A stretch of 5,218 nt of DNA, taken from an uncultured Oscillospiraceae bacterium. Lineage in GTDB: Bacteria > Bacillota > Clostridia > Oscillospirales > Oscillospiraceae. Below, in pieces: positions 1-5,218 of this stretch. How positions within the stretch are numbered: position 1 is the stretch's first letter; the number at the start of each line of letters is the position of its first letter. Both the position numbers and the translations under genes were made by a program. The stretch is taken from contig CAKUCT010000138.1 in NCBI GenBank assembly GCA_934643765.1, positions 1 to 5,218 on the forward strand, read 5' to 3'. The notes beneath the pieces are model-generated. The model searched no databases. It was not told the DNA's origin and saw only the letters and a list, made by a program, of their open reading frames with translations.

Positions 1-1
1 G

Positions 2-205
2 CGCCGCAGTCAGGTCGGCACCGGAATGCGCAACGAGCGCATCCGCACCTATAACTTCCCGCAGGGGCGCGTCACCGACCACCGCATCGGGCTGACGCTC
101 TATAAGATCGACTCGATCATGGACGGCAATCTCGACGAGCTGATTGACGCGCTGGTGACCGCCGATCAGGCGCAGAAGCTGCAATCAAGCCAGAGCGAAG
201 ATTAA
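2..205 (+). CDS. prfA: Peptide chain release factor 1 (RF1), C-terminal fragment
   Basis: Only the last 67 codons are in the window; the reading frame is open to the left edge and stops with TAA at 203-205. RF1 recognises UAA and UAG stop codons in the ribosomal A site and triggers release of the finished protein. The visible part carries the family signature RIRTYNFPQGRVTDHRIG (residues about 12-29 of the fragment). The VTDHRI form distinguishes RF1 from RF2, which has a VKDHRT-like form. The expected LDELIDAL C-terminal helix follows. The PxT codon-recognition motif and the GGQ catalytic loop lie upstream, outside the window. It reads into the Sua5 gene after 28 bases with no terminator between, so the two are probably co-transcribed, a linkage common in Firmicutes. 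Identification is secure; gene completeness cannot be judged. Confidence 0.96.
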   Translation, partial: RRSQVGTGMRNERIRTYNFPQGRVTDHRIGLTLYKIDSIMDGNLDELIDALVTADQAQKLQSSQSED

Positions 206-220
206 ATATTTTCCAACAAA

Positions 221-227
221 AGAAGGA
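221..227 (+). promoter_or_regulatory. Ribosome binding site that fixes the TTG start of the Sua5 gene
   Basis: AGAAGGA lies six bases before the TTG at 234-236. There is no ATG in this frame before residue 97, well inside the conserved domain, so the TTG supported by this site is the only sensible start. Confidence 0.8.
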
Positions 228-233
228 ATTCAT

Positions 234-1256
234 TTGCATACCATTTATTTTCATGCGCTGACGCCGGAAAATATCCGGCGGGCGGCAGACATTATTATAT
301 CCGGCGGTCTGCTCGGCATTCCGACAGAAACGGTCTATGGGCTCGGCGCAAACGCACTGGACGAAGAGGCCGTGCTGCATATTTTTGAAGCCAAGGGCCG
401 CCCGCAGGATAACCCTCTGATTATTCACGTACCGGACAGCTCGTGGCTGGAGCGCTACTGTGAAAATGTGCCCGAGAGCGCCTACCGGCTGGCAGAACGG
501 TTCTGGCCTGGGCCTCTTACCATGATCCTGCCGCGAAAGCCCATCGTGCCGCTGCGCACAACGGGCGGCCTGGAGACCGTCGGTGTGCGCTGCCCGAACC
601 ATCCGGTGACGCTCGCCATCATCCGTGAAGCGGATGTTCCCATTGCAGCGCCCTCCGGCAACACCTCCGGCAGGCCAAGCCCCACGTGCGCGGACGACAT
701 GCGCGAGGATATGGATGGCAAAATTGACGCAATTTTTGACGGCGGGCCCTGCAGCGTCGGCGTGGAGTCGACAATCATCGATCTGACCTGTCAGCCGCCG
801 CGGCTTCTTCGCCCGGGTGGACTGCCGCTGGAGGCGCTGGAAGAGGTGCTCGGCGAGGTGGCCGTTGACAAGGCGGTCGTGAGCCTGCTCAAAGACGGCG
901 AAAAGCCCAAGGCTCCCGGCATGAAATACCGCCACTACGCGCCCAAAGCGCCTGTCACCGTCTTCACGGGCGAGCCGGAGAAAAGTGCGCAGTACATCCA
1001 GTCGCACCTGCCGGACGGCGCGGGCGTGATCTGCTTTTCGGAGTTCACCGGCCTTTATCCCGGCCATATCATCCACGATCTTGGCCCCGCGGGCGATAAA
1101 GCAGAGCAAGCCCGCCGGGTCTTTGACGCCCTGCGGGAGTTTGACCACGAGGCCGTCACAGAGATCTATGCCCAGTGCCCGGACGCGGCGGGTCTCGGCC
1201 TTGCCATTGGAAACCGGCTGAAAAAGGCCGCCGGGTTCCATGTCGTCGAGGTCTGA
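234..1256 (+). CDS. ywlC: L-threonylcarbamoyladenylate synthase, two-domain Sua5/YwlC type
   Basis: The 340-residue protein makes threonylcarbamoyl-AMP from threonine, bicarbonate and ATP, the first step of t6A37 modification of tRNAs that read ANN codons; the TsaD complex then transfers the group. The N-terminal YrdC domain (about 8-205) shows PTETVYGLG (30-38), KGRP (54-57) for nucleotide and substrate binding, SGNTSG (141-146), SVGVESTI (174-181) and LRPGG (192-196). The linker APGMKYRHYAP (227-237), typical of full-length Sua5, leads to the C-terminal Sua5 domain (about 240-340) ending in the expected GLGLAIGNRLKKAA. Length matches Sua5/YwlC (about 340-350), not the short TsaC form (about 190). 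The start is TTG, supported by AGAAGGA six bases upstream. It follows prfA by 28 bases and precedes coaE by two, so it is probably in one operon. Cytoplasmic. Family assignment is firm; choice of symbol is by similarity to Bacillus. Confidence 0.96.
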   Translation: MHTIYFHALTPENIRRAADIIISGGLLGIPTETVYGLGANALDEEAVLHIFEAKGRPQDNPLIIHVPDSSWLERYCENVPESAYRLAERFWPGPLTMILPRKPIVPLRTTGGLETVGVRCPNHPVTLAIIREADVPIAAPSGNTSGRPSPTCADDMREDMDGKIDAIFDGGPCSVGVESTIIDLTCQPPRLLRPGGLPLEALEEVLGEVAVDKAVVSLLKDGEKPKAPGMKYRHYAPKAPVTVFTGEPEKSAQYIQSHLPDGAGVICFSEFTGLYPGHIIHDLGPAGDKAEQARRVFDALREFDHEAVTEIYAQCPDAAGLGLAIGNRLKKAAGFHVVEV

Positions 1257-1258
1257 GT

Positions 1259-1861
1259 ATGCTGACGATCGGCATCACCGGCCCCACCGGCTGCGGTAAG
1301 ACGACGCTTCTGCGGGAGATCGCCGCGCGCGGCGGCACGGTTGTAGATTGCGACGCGCTGTATTACGAACTTTTAAAGACCGACGCCGGTCTGCGCGGCG
1401 CGCTGACAGAACATTTCGGAGACATTTTTCTTGCGGACGGCTCGCTCAACCGGCCGAAGCTCGCCGCCTGTGTGTTTTCCGATGCGCAACAGCTGGCCCT
1501 GCTCAACGAGATTGTTTTTTTCCACGTAGGAAACGCGGTCAGCCGGCAAAAGGCGCAGGCCGTGCAAAGCGGCGCGTCGCTTTTTGCCATCGACGCCATC
1601 AACCTCATCGAGTCCGGCATGGCCGCCGGCTGTGATGTAGTTGTCGGCGTACTTGCGCCGAAAGACGTTCGCCTGGCGCGCATCATGGCGCGCGACCGGC
1701 TCTCGCGCGAGGCCGCGCAGGCCAGAATCGACGCGCAGAAGCCAGACAGCTTTTACCGGGCGCACTGCGCCTGTCTTCTGACAAACGACACCACCCAGGA
1801 AGCCTTCCGGCAGGCAGCCGCCCGCTTTCTGGATCAGATTACAAAGGAGGAACCCCTATGA
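1259..1861 (+). CDS. coaE: Dephospho-CoA kinase
   Basis: The 200-residue cytoplasmic enzyme phosphorylates the 3'-hydroxyl of dephospho-CoA with ATP, the last step of coenzyme A synthesis. Visible features are a Walker A loop GPTGCGKT (8-15), the acidic pair in VVDCDALYYEL (D30, D32) where the family has DAD, the segment DGSLNRPKLAACVFSD (about 61-76) before the lid region, and LSREAAQARIDAQK matching the family's LSREEAxxRIxxQ. Length matches the family (about 200). I chose ATG 1259 over the in-frame upstream ATG at 1175 because it has GAGG seven bases upstream, starts right at the P-loop strand, and avoids an 84-base overlap with the Sua5 gene. The stop overlaps the next ATG (ATGA). Two family motifs are changed: the usual HP after LNxI is FF, and DIPLLFESG appears as DAINLIESG. 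It is a somewhat divergent member, but still best read as CoaE. Confidence 0.9.
   Translation: MLTIGITGPTGCGKTTLLREIAARGGTVVDCDALYYELLKTDAGLRGALTEHFGDIFLADGSLNRPKLAACVFSDAQQLALLNEIVFFHVGNAVSRQKAQAVQSGASLFAIDAINLIESGMAAGCDVVVGVLAPKDVRLARIMARDRLSREAAQARIDAQKPDSFYRAHCACLLTNDTTQEAFRQAAARFLDQITKEEPL
1843..1850 (+). promoter_or_regulatory. Strong ribosome binding site of the M18 aminopeptidase gene
   Basis: AAAGGAGG lies seven bases before ATG 1858, inside the last codons of coaE. It is a near-perfect complement to the 16S rRNA tail and suggests efficient translation of the aminopeptidase even within the coaE transcript. Confidence 0.85.
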
Positions 1862-3246
1862 CCAAAGAGCAAAAAGAGCAGCTTCTCTATAAACCCAAAA
1901 ATGGCTTTGACCGCCTGAGCGCGGACGCAGAGCAGGAAATGAACGCATATTGTGATGCCTACAAAAAGTTCCTGGACGCCTCCAAGACCGAGCGCGAATG
2001 CGTCTTTACGGCCATCCGTGAGGCAGAACTGCGCGGCTTTGTCGAGTACCATCCCGGCATGACCGCAAAGCCCGGCGATAAATTTTACTGGAACAACCGC
2101 GGCAAGGCCATCATGCTGGCCGTGATCGGCGAAGAGGATCTGTCGCACGGCGCAAACATCGGCGCGGCCCACACCGACGCGCCCCGGCTCGATATCAAGC
2201 CGAATCCCCTGTATGAGGATTCCGAGCTTGCCTATCTCAAGACCCACCACTACGGCGGCATCCGCAAGTACCAGTGGGTGACGGTTCCGCTGGAGCTGCA
2301 TGGCAAAGTCGTCCGCCGCGACGGAAGCGAGGTCTATGTGACCATCGGCAATGACCCTGCCGACCCGCAGCTCGTCATCACCGATCTTCTGCCGCATCTG
2401 GGCCGCGAGCAGGGCAGAAAGCCCCTCAACGAGGCCATCCCGTCCGAGAGTCTGAACATCCTGCTCGGCAGCCGCCCGGAAGCGGACGACGACGGCAAGG
2501 ACCGCGTCAAGTTGGCCGTTCTGCGGATTCTGAACGAAAAATACGGCATCGTGGAAGAAGATTTTATTTCGGCGGAGCTTGAAGCCGTCCCGGCCGCGAA
2601 TGCGCGCGACATTGGTCTCGACCGCAGCATGATCGGCGCCTATGGCCACGACGACAGAGTCTGCGCCTACGCGGAGCTTGCCGCGCTCTTTGACGCGAAG
2701 GCCCCGAAGAAGACGGCCGTGTGCATCTTCGCCGACAAGGAAGAGATCGGCTCCGAGGGTGTGTCCGGCATGCAGGGCGAAGCCTTTGAGTATTTTATGG
2801 AGTGCCTGTGCCGCGCGCAGGGGACCGACCTTCGCACCTGCCTTGCCAACTCCTTCTGCCTGTCCGCAGACGTCTGCGCCGCCTTTGACCCGGGCTTCCC
2901 CGAGGTCTTTGAGCGCAGAAACGCCGCCTATCTCAATTATGGTGTCGGCCTTTGCAAATACACCGGCTCCGGCGGCAAATCCGGCGCGTCCGATGCCTCC
3001 AGCGAGGTGGTCGGCAAAATCCGCAAGCTGCTCAACAACAACGAAATTGCCTGGCAGATGTGCGAGCTCGGCAAGACTGACGCCGGCGGCGGCGGAACGG
3101 TCGCAAAATATATGGCCAAGCGCAACATTGATACGCTGGATGCAGGCGTCCCCGTGCTTTCGATGCATGCACCGTTTGAGGTCGTATCGAAGTATGACTG
3201 CTATATGACCTACCGCGCAGTCCGGGCCATTTTTGAACAGAACTGA
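1858..3246 (+). CDS. apeA: M18-family zinc aminopeptidase
   Basis: The 462-residue protein is a dinuclear-zinc aminopeptidase of family M18, which removes N-terminal residues (often Asp/Glu, in some members Lys or other residues) from cytoplasmic peptides. All expected metal and catalytic positions are seen: AAHTDAPRLDIKP (H105, D107), GHDDRV (about D265/D266), ADKEEIGSEG (E295, E296), SADVCAAFDP (D338) and the C-terminal SMHAPFE (H437). The glycine-rich YTGSGGKSGASDAS (368-381) is also typical. Length fits bacterial M18 enzymes (about 430-470), and no signal peptide or membrane segment is present. The ATG overlaps the coaE stop as ATGA and has AAAGGAGG seven bases upstream, suggesting translational coupling. 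A hairpin terminator follows 26 bases after the stop. The symbol apeA follows the naming of clostridial-type M18 enzymes; substrate preference cannot be read from sequence. Confidence 0.94.
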   Translation: MTKEQKEQLLYKPKNGFDRLSADAEQEMNAYCDAYKKFLDASKTERECVFTAIREAELRGFVEYHPGMTAKPGDKFYWNNRGKAIMLAVIGEEDLSHGANIGAAHTDAPRLDIKPNPLYEDSELAYLKTHHYGGIRKYQWVTVPLELHGKVVRRDGSEVYVTIGNDPADPQLVITDLLPHLGREQGRKPLNEAIPSESLNILLGSRPEADDDGKDRVKLAVLRILNEKYGIVEEDFISAELEAVPAANARDIGLDRSMIGAYGHDDRVCAYAELAALFDAKAPKKTAVCIFADKEEIGSEGVSGMQGEAFEYFMECLCRAQGTDLRTCLANSFCLSADVCAAFDPGFPEVFERRNAAYLNYGVGLCKYTGSGGKSGASDASSEVVGKIRKLLNNNEIAWQMCELGKTDAGGGGTVAKYMAKRNIDTLDAGVPVLSMHAPFEVVSKYDCYMTYRAVRAIFEQN

Positions 3247-3272
3247 CTTTTTGCATCTGACGCTTCTAAACG

Positions 3273-3317
3273 CATCGCCTCCATCATAGACTGATGATGG
3301 AGGCGATGTTTTGTTTT
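3273..3317 (+). terminator. Rho-independent terminator after the M18 aminopeptidase gene
   Basis: A perfect 15-bp inverted repeat (3273-3287 with 3294-3308) encloses a six-base loop AGACTG and is followed by TTTTGTTTT (3309-3317). It lies 26 bases past the aminopeptidase stop and would end the prfA-Sua5-coaE-aminopeptidase transcript. The T-tract is broken by one G, so it may be leaky. The opposite side of the hairpin has no matching A-tract, so it works on the + strand only. The next gene's likely start codon lies within the T-tract. Confidence 0.85.
3299..3303 (+). promoter_or_regulatory. Candidate ribosome binding site of the M14 gene, inside the terminator stem
   Basis: GGAGG lies seven bases before TTG 3311, which is ideal spacing. 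It pairs with CCTCC at 3278-3282 in the left arm of the terminator hairpin, so it would be hidden in any transcript reading through from upstream. This supports the TTG start over ATG 3338, which has only a GGGG two bases upstream. Confidence 0.55.
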
Positions 3318-4228
3318 GTATTGCGTCGCCCGGGGCGATGACATCCGGGCTCCAAGAACAGTACCTCAGGATGCTGCGGCGGCAGTATCCGTTTGTCTAT
3401 ATCAAAACGCTCACCCGAACGGCCGGCGGCCGAAGCGTCATTGCCGTACAGCTCGGCTGCGGCTGCACCAAGGTTCTTTTGACCGGCACGCACCATGCCA
3501 ATGAATCGATCACGGGGACGCTTCTGTGGGAGCTTCTGCTGCGCTATTGCCGGGCCGTGCGCTGCGGCGGCACGTTCGGCGGAAAATCCGCGCTTTCGCT
3601 CTATCATAACGCCATGCTCTACTGCGTTCCGCTTGTGAATCCGGACGGGGCAGATCTGGTCGCGGGCGAAATCGCGCCCGCATCTGCAGAATATCAGTCT
3701 GCCGCGGCCATCGCAGAAAACTTCCCGGCCATCGATTTTCCGTCCGGCTGGAAGGCAAATCTGCAGGGCGTGGATCTGAACCTCAATTATCCGGCCTCCT
3801 GGGAAGAGGCCCGGCGCATCAAGGCCGCATCCGGCTTCGACCGGCCCGCGCCGCGCGATTTTCCGGGCGAGCGCCCGCTGGACCAGCGCGAAACGGCGGC
3901 GCTGGCCGCCTACACGGCCTGCATCCGGCCGGACATCCTGCTGGCCTATCACACGCAGGGCCGCGTCATCTACCCCGGCTACCGGGACATTGTCCCGCCG
4001 GGCGCTCCGGCGCTGGCGCAGTTGTTTGCAGGCGCATCCGGCTACGCAATCGAGGATGTTCCGCCGGAATCGAGCAACGCAGGCTTCAAGGACTGGTTCC
4101 TGCAGCGCTTTCACCGCCCGGGCTTTACCATTGAGGCAGGGCTCGGAGAAAACCCGATCCCTATCTCGCAGCTTCCCGCGCTGCTGGCGGAAAACGAGCC
4201 TCTTCTGACTGCTGCGCTTTCCTTTTAA
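3311..4228 (+). CDS. M14-family zinc peptidase, gamma-D-glutamyl-diamino acid peptidase-like
   Basis: The 305-residue protein belongs to the M14 zinc carboxypeptidase fold, nearest to gamma-D-glutamyl-L-diamino acid peptidase I, which cuts the D-Glu to diaminopimelate bond of cell-wall peptides. Zinc ligands are visible in HANE (H62, E65) and AYHTQG (H214), and the catalytic glutamate in FTIEAG (E275). VNPDG (109-113), the block around DFPGERPL (183-190) and GENPIP (279-284) fit this subfamily. In GVDLNLNYPASWEE (153-166) the position of carboxypeptidase A Arg145 is Leu158, as expected if the substrate end differs from a simple C-terminal carboxylate. There is no signal peptide and no LysM repeat, so it probably acts in the cytoplasm on recycled muropeptides (inference). 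The start is uncertain: TTG 3311 has GGAGG seven bases upstream; ATG 3338 would give 296 residues and keeps the whole domain. It lies just after a terminator and converges with the permease gene. Confidence 0.88.
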   Translation: MFCIASPGAMTSGLQEQYLRMLRRQYPFVYIKTLTRTAGGRSVIAVQLGCGCTKVLLTGTHHANESITGTLLWELLLRYCRAVRCGGTFGGKSALSLYHNAMLYCVPLVNPDGADLVAGEIAPASAEYQSAAAIAENFPAIDFPSGWKANLQGVDLNLNYPASWEEARRIKAASGFDRPAPRDFPGERPLDQRETAALAAYTACIRPDILLAYHTQGRVIYPGYRDIVPPGAPALAQLFAGASGYAIEDVPPESSNAGFKDWFLQRFHRPGFTIEAGLGENPIPISQLPALLAENEPLLTAALSF

Positions 4229-4237
4229 GTGCGCACC

Positions 4238-4269
4238 AAAAAAAGCGCCCGGCCGGAGGCCGGGCGCTT
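4238..4269 (-). terminator. Rho-independent terminator of the uracil permease gene
   Basis: A perfect 12-bp GC-rich stem (4243-4254 with 4258-4269, three-base loop GGA) lies 22 bases past the permease stop. Read on the - strand it is followed by seven T (A-tract 4238-4244 on the + strand), a textbook intrinsic terminator. On the + strand, the side facing the M14 gene, the hairpin is followed only by a weak tract (TTGGGGTATTT), so it may also slow or stop the M14 transcript but less surely. No other terminator for the M14 gene is seen in the 63 bases between the two stops. Confidence 0.92.
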
Positions 4270-4291
4270 GGGGTATTTCGCGTTTTGTTAA

Positions 4292-5218
4292 TTACTGGAC
4301 GATGAAGTTGACGGACTCGTCGCCCTGCTTGTCTTCGCCGTAGACATAGTCCTTGCCGGGCATGATGGCGTTGAGGACGATGCCGACGATGGAGCCGACT
4401 GCCAGACCCGACAGGCTGATGGGACCGAGCGCCAGGGAGCCTGCGGAGGAGTAGCTGATGCCGATCGAGAGGACCAGAATCAGAGCCGCGACCAGAACGT
4501 TTCTGGACTTCGTGAAGTCGACCTTGTTCTCGACGACGTTTCTGACGCCGACTGCCGAGATCATACCGTAGAGGACCAGGCTGACGCCGCCGATGGTGCC
4601 GCCGGGCATGGAGGAGATGATGGCCGCGAACTTCGGGCTGAAGGAGAAGCACATGGCAAGGATTGCCGCGATGCGGATGACGCGCGGGTCGTAGATCTTG
4701 CTGAGGGCAAGCACGCCGGTATTTTCGCCGTAGGTGGTGTTGGCCGGTGCGCCGAAGAGCGCGGCAAGCGTCGTTGCCAGACCGTCGCCCATGAGCGTGC
4801 GGTGCAGACCCGGGTTTTCAATGTAGTTGCGGTTGCAGGTGGAGGAGATTGCGGAGATATCGCCGATATGCTCGACCATGGTCGCAAGGCTCAGCGGGAC
4901 AATCGTGATGACCGAGGTCAGAAGCAGGTGGGAGTCGACGTTGCCGTTCATGAACAGACCGAACACAGTCTCGTCCTTGTAGATCGGAAGCGCGAACCAC
5001 TTGGCGTTTGCAACGTTGTTGACGAGGTTTTCGCGGACGGACGGGTCAGCGATGACCGCGATGACGTAGGAGCCGACGACGCCGAGCAGAATCGGGATGA
5101 TCTTGATCATGCCCTTGCCCCAGATGTTGGCGGCGATGATAATGACGATGGCGACCATCGCAATCCACCAGTTCTGCGCGCAGTTGTTGATGGCGGAGGA
5201 CGACAGGTTCAGACCGAT
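4292..5218 (-). CDS. uraA: Uracil permease, NCS2 (UraA/PyrP) family, N-terminus missing
   Basis: The frame stays open from its TAA stop (4292-4294) to the right window edge, giving the C-terminal 308 residues; the ATG at 5158 is internal, since the 20 residues before it (starting IGLNLSSSAIN) match the family's IGLxLAPxAI stretch. It is an inner-membrane proton-linked nucleobase importer. Many hydrophobic segments are visible (for example about 19-33, 38-56, 98-113, 180-200, 209-224, 240-256, 270-286 of the fragment). MVEHIGD (E116) and TTYGENTGVLAL (E165) match the two substrate-binding glutamates of E. coli UraA, E241 and E290, with the same spacing of 49 residues. This offset implies about 125 residues lie outside, for a normal total near 430. 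UraA H245 corresponds to D120 here. Uracil is the likely substrate, though another pyrimidine or a purine is not excluded. Any upstream control element is outside the window. Confidence 0.94.
   Translation of the reverse strand: MGLNLSSSAINNCAQNWWIAMVAIVIIIAANIWGKGMIKIIPILLGVVGSYVIAVIADPSVRENLVNNVANAKWFALPIYKDETVFGLFMNGNVDSHLLLTSVITIVPLSLATMVEHIGDISAISSTCNRNYIENPGLHRTLMGDGLATTLAALFGAPANTTYGENTGVLALSKIYDPRVIRIAAILAMCFSFSPKFAAIISSMPGGTIGGVSLVLYGMISAVGVRNVVENKVDFTKSRNVLVAALILVLSIGISYSSAGSLALGPISLSGLAVGSIVGIVLNAIMPGKDYVYGEDKQGDESVNFIVQ

Noticed and set aside
206..233. A promoter or missing prmC gene between prfA and the Sua5 gene
   Set aside because: The 28-base gap holds only the ribosome site. 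prmC, which lies after prfA in Bacillus, is either upstream of the window or elsewhere; its absence here is not evidence of loss.
117..1241. 374-codon open frame on the - strand opposite prfA and the Sua5 gene
   Set aside because: Same codon-register shadow effect; the sense strand encodes a complete Sua5 protein with all motifs.
1175..1258. N-terminal extension of coaE by 28 codons to the upstream ATG
   Set aside because: The extension overlaps the Sua5 C-terminus, has an arginine-rich sequence unlike CoaE, and the ATG at 1259 has its own ribosome site and fits the family start.
1834..3168. 444-codon open frame on the - strand opposite the M18 gene
   Set aside because: It is in codon register with a gene that has every M18 metal-binding motif, shows no recognisable family of its own, and is explained by the lack of TTA, CTA and TCA codons.
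3247..3272. Possible promoter for the M14 gene (TTGCAT at 3251-3256)
   Set aside because: No -10-like hexamer lies at suitable spacing, since the required position falls in the terminator stem.
3284..4114. 276-codon open frame on the - strand opposite the M14 gene
   Set aside because: Codon-register shadow of a gene with intact zinc ligands and catalytic residue; Cys/Arg-rich translation without a recognisable domain.
4161..4652. 163-codon frame on the - strand overlapping the permease C-terminus
   Set aside because: It is out of frame with the clearly recognised permease, crosses its terminator, and is arginine-rich as expected for a shifted frame of GC-rich DNA.

Overview
The window looks like ordinary chromosomal housekeeping sequence from a GC-rich Gram-positive anaerobe, most likely class Clostridia (an Oscillospiraceae-like gut bacterium). 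I infer this from strong AGGAGG-type ribosome sites, use of TTG starts, the prfA/Sua5/coaE linkage, an M14 peptidase of the gamma-D-glutamyl-diamino acid type, and near absence of the AT-rich codons TTA, CTA and TCA. The taxon is inferred from content, not tested.

Layout. Positions 2-205 are the C-terminus of peptide chain release factor 1 (prfA), whose start lies outside the window. After 28 bases comes a two-domain Sua5/YwlC threonylcarbamoyl-AMP synthase (234-1256, TTG start). Dephospho-CoA kinase coaE follows (1259-1861, 2-base gap). An M18 zinc aminopeptidase (1858-3246) overlaps the coaE stop by ATGA. These four + strand genes look like one transcription unit. A perfect 15-bp hairpin with a T-rich tail (3273-3317) follows. 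Right against it begins an M14 zinc carboxypeptidase-family gene (3311-4228) whose best ribosome site sits inside the hairpin's right arm. On the opposite strand, converging on it, is the C-terminal 308 residues of an NCS2 uracil permease (4292-5218, running off the right edge), with a 12-bp hairpin and seven-T terminator at 4238-4269 in the short gap between them.

How the genes fit together. prfA and Sua5 both serve translation (termination; t6A modification of ANN-decoding tRNAs). coaE makes the last step of coenzyme A. The M18 and M14 enzymes both appear cytoplasmic (no signal peptide) and would suit breakdown of peptides and of recycled cell-wall peptides. The permease is a separate nucleobase-uptake unit.

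I found no mobile element, CRISPR array, RNA gene or candidate new system. No stretch over 300 bases lacks a gene. The most interesting point is the terminator hairpin that buries the Shine-Dalgarno of the M14 gene; smaller points are sequence departures in the CoaE, M14 and permease proteins.
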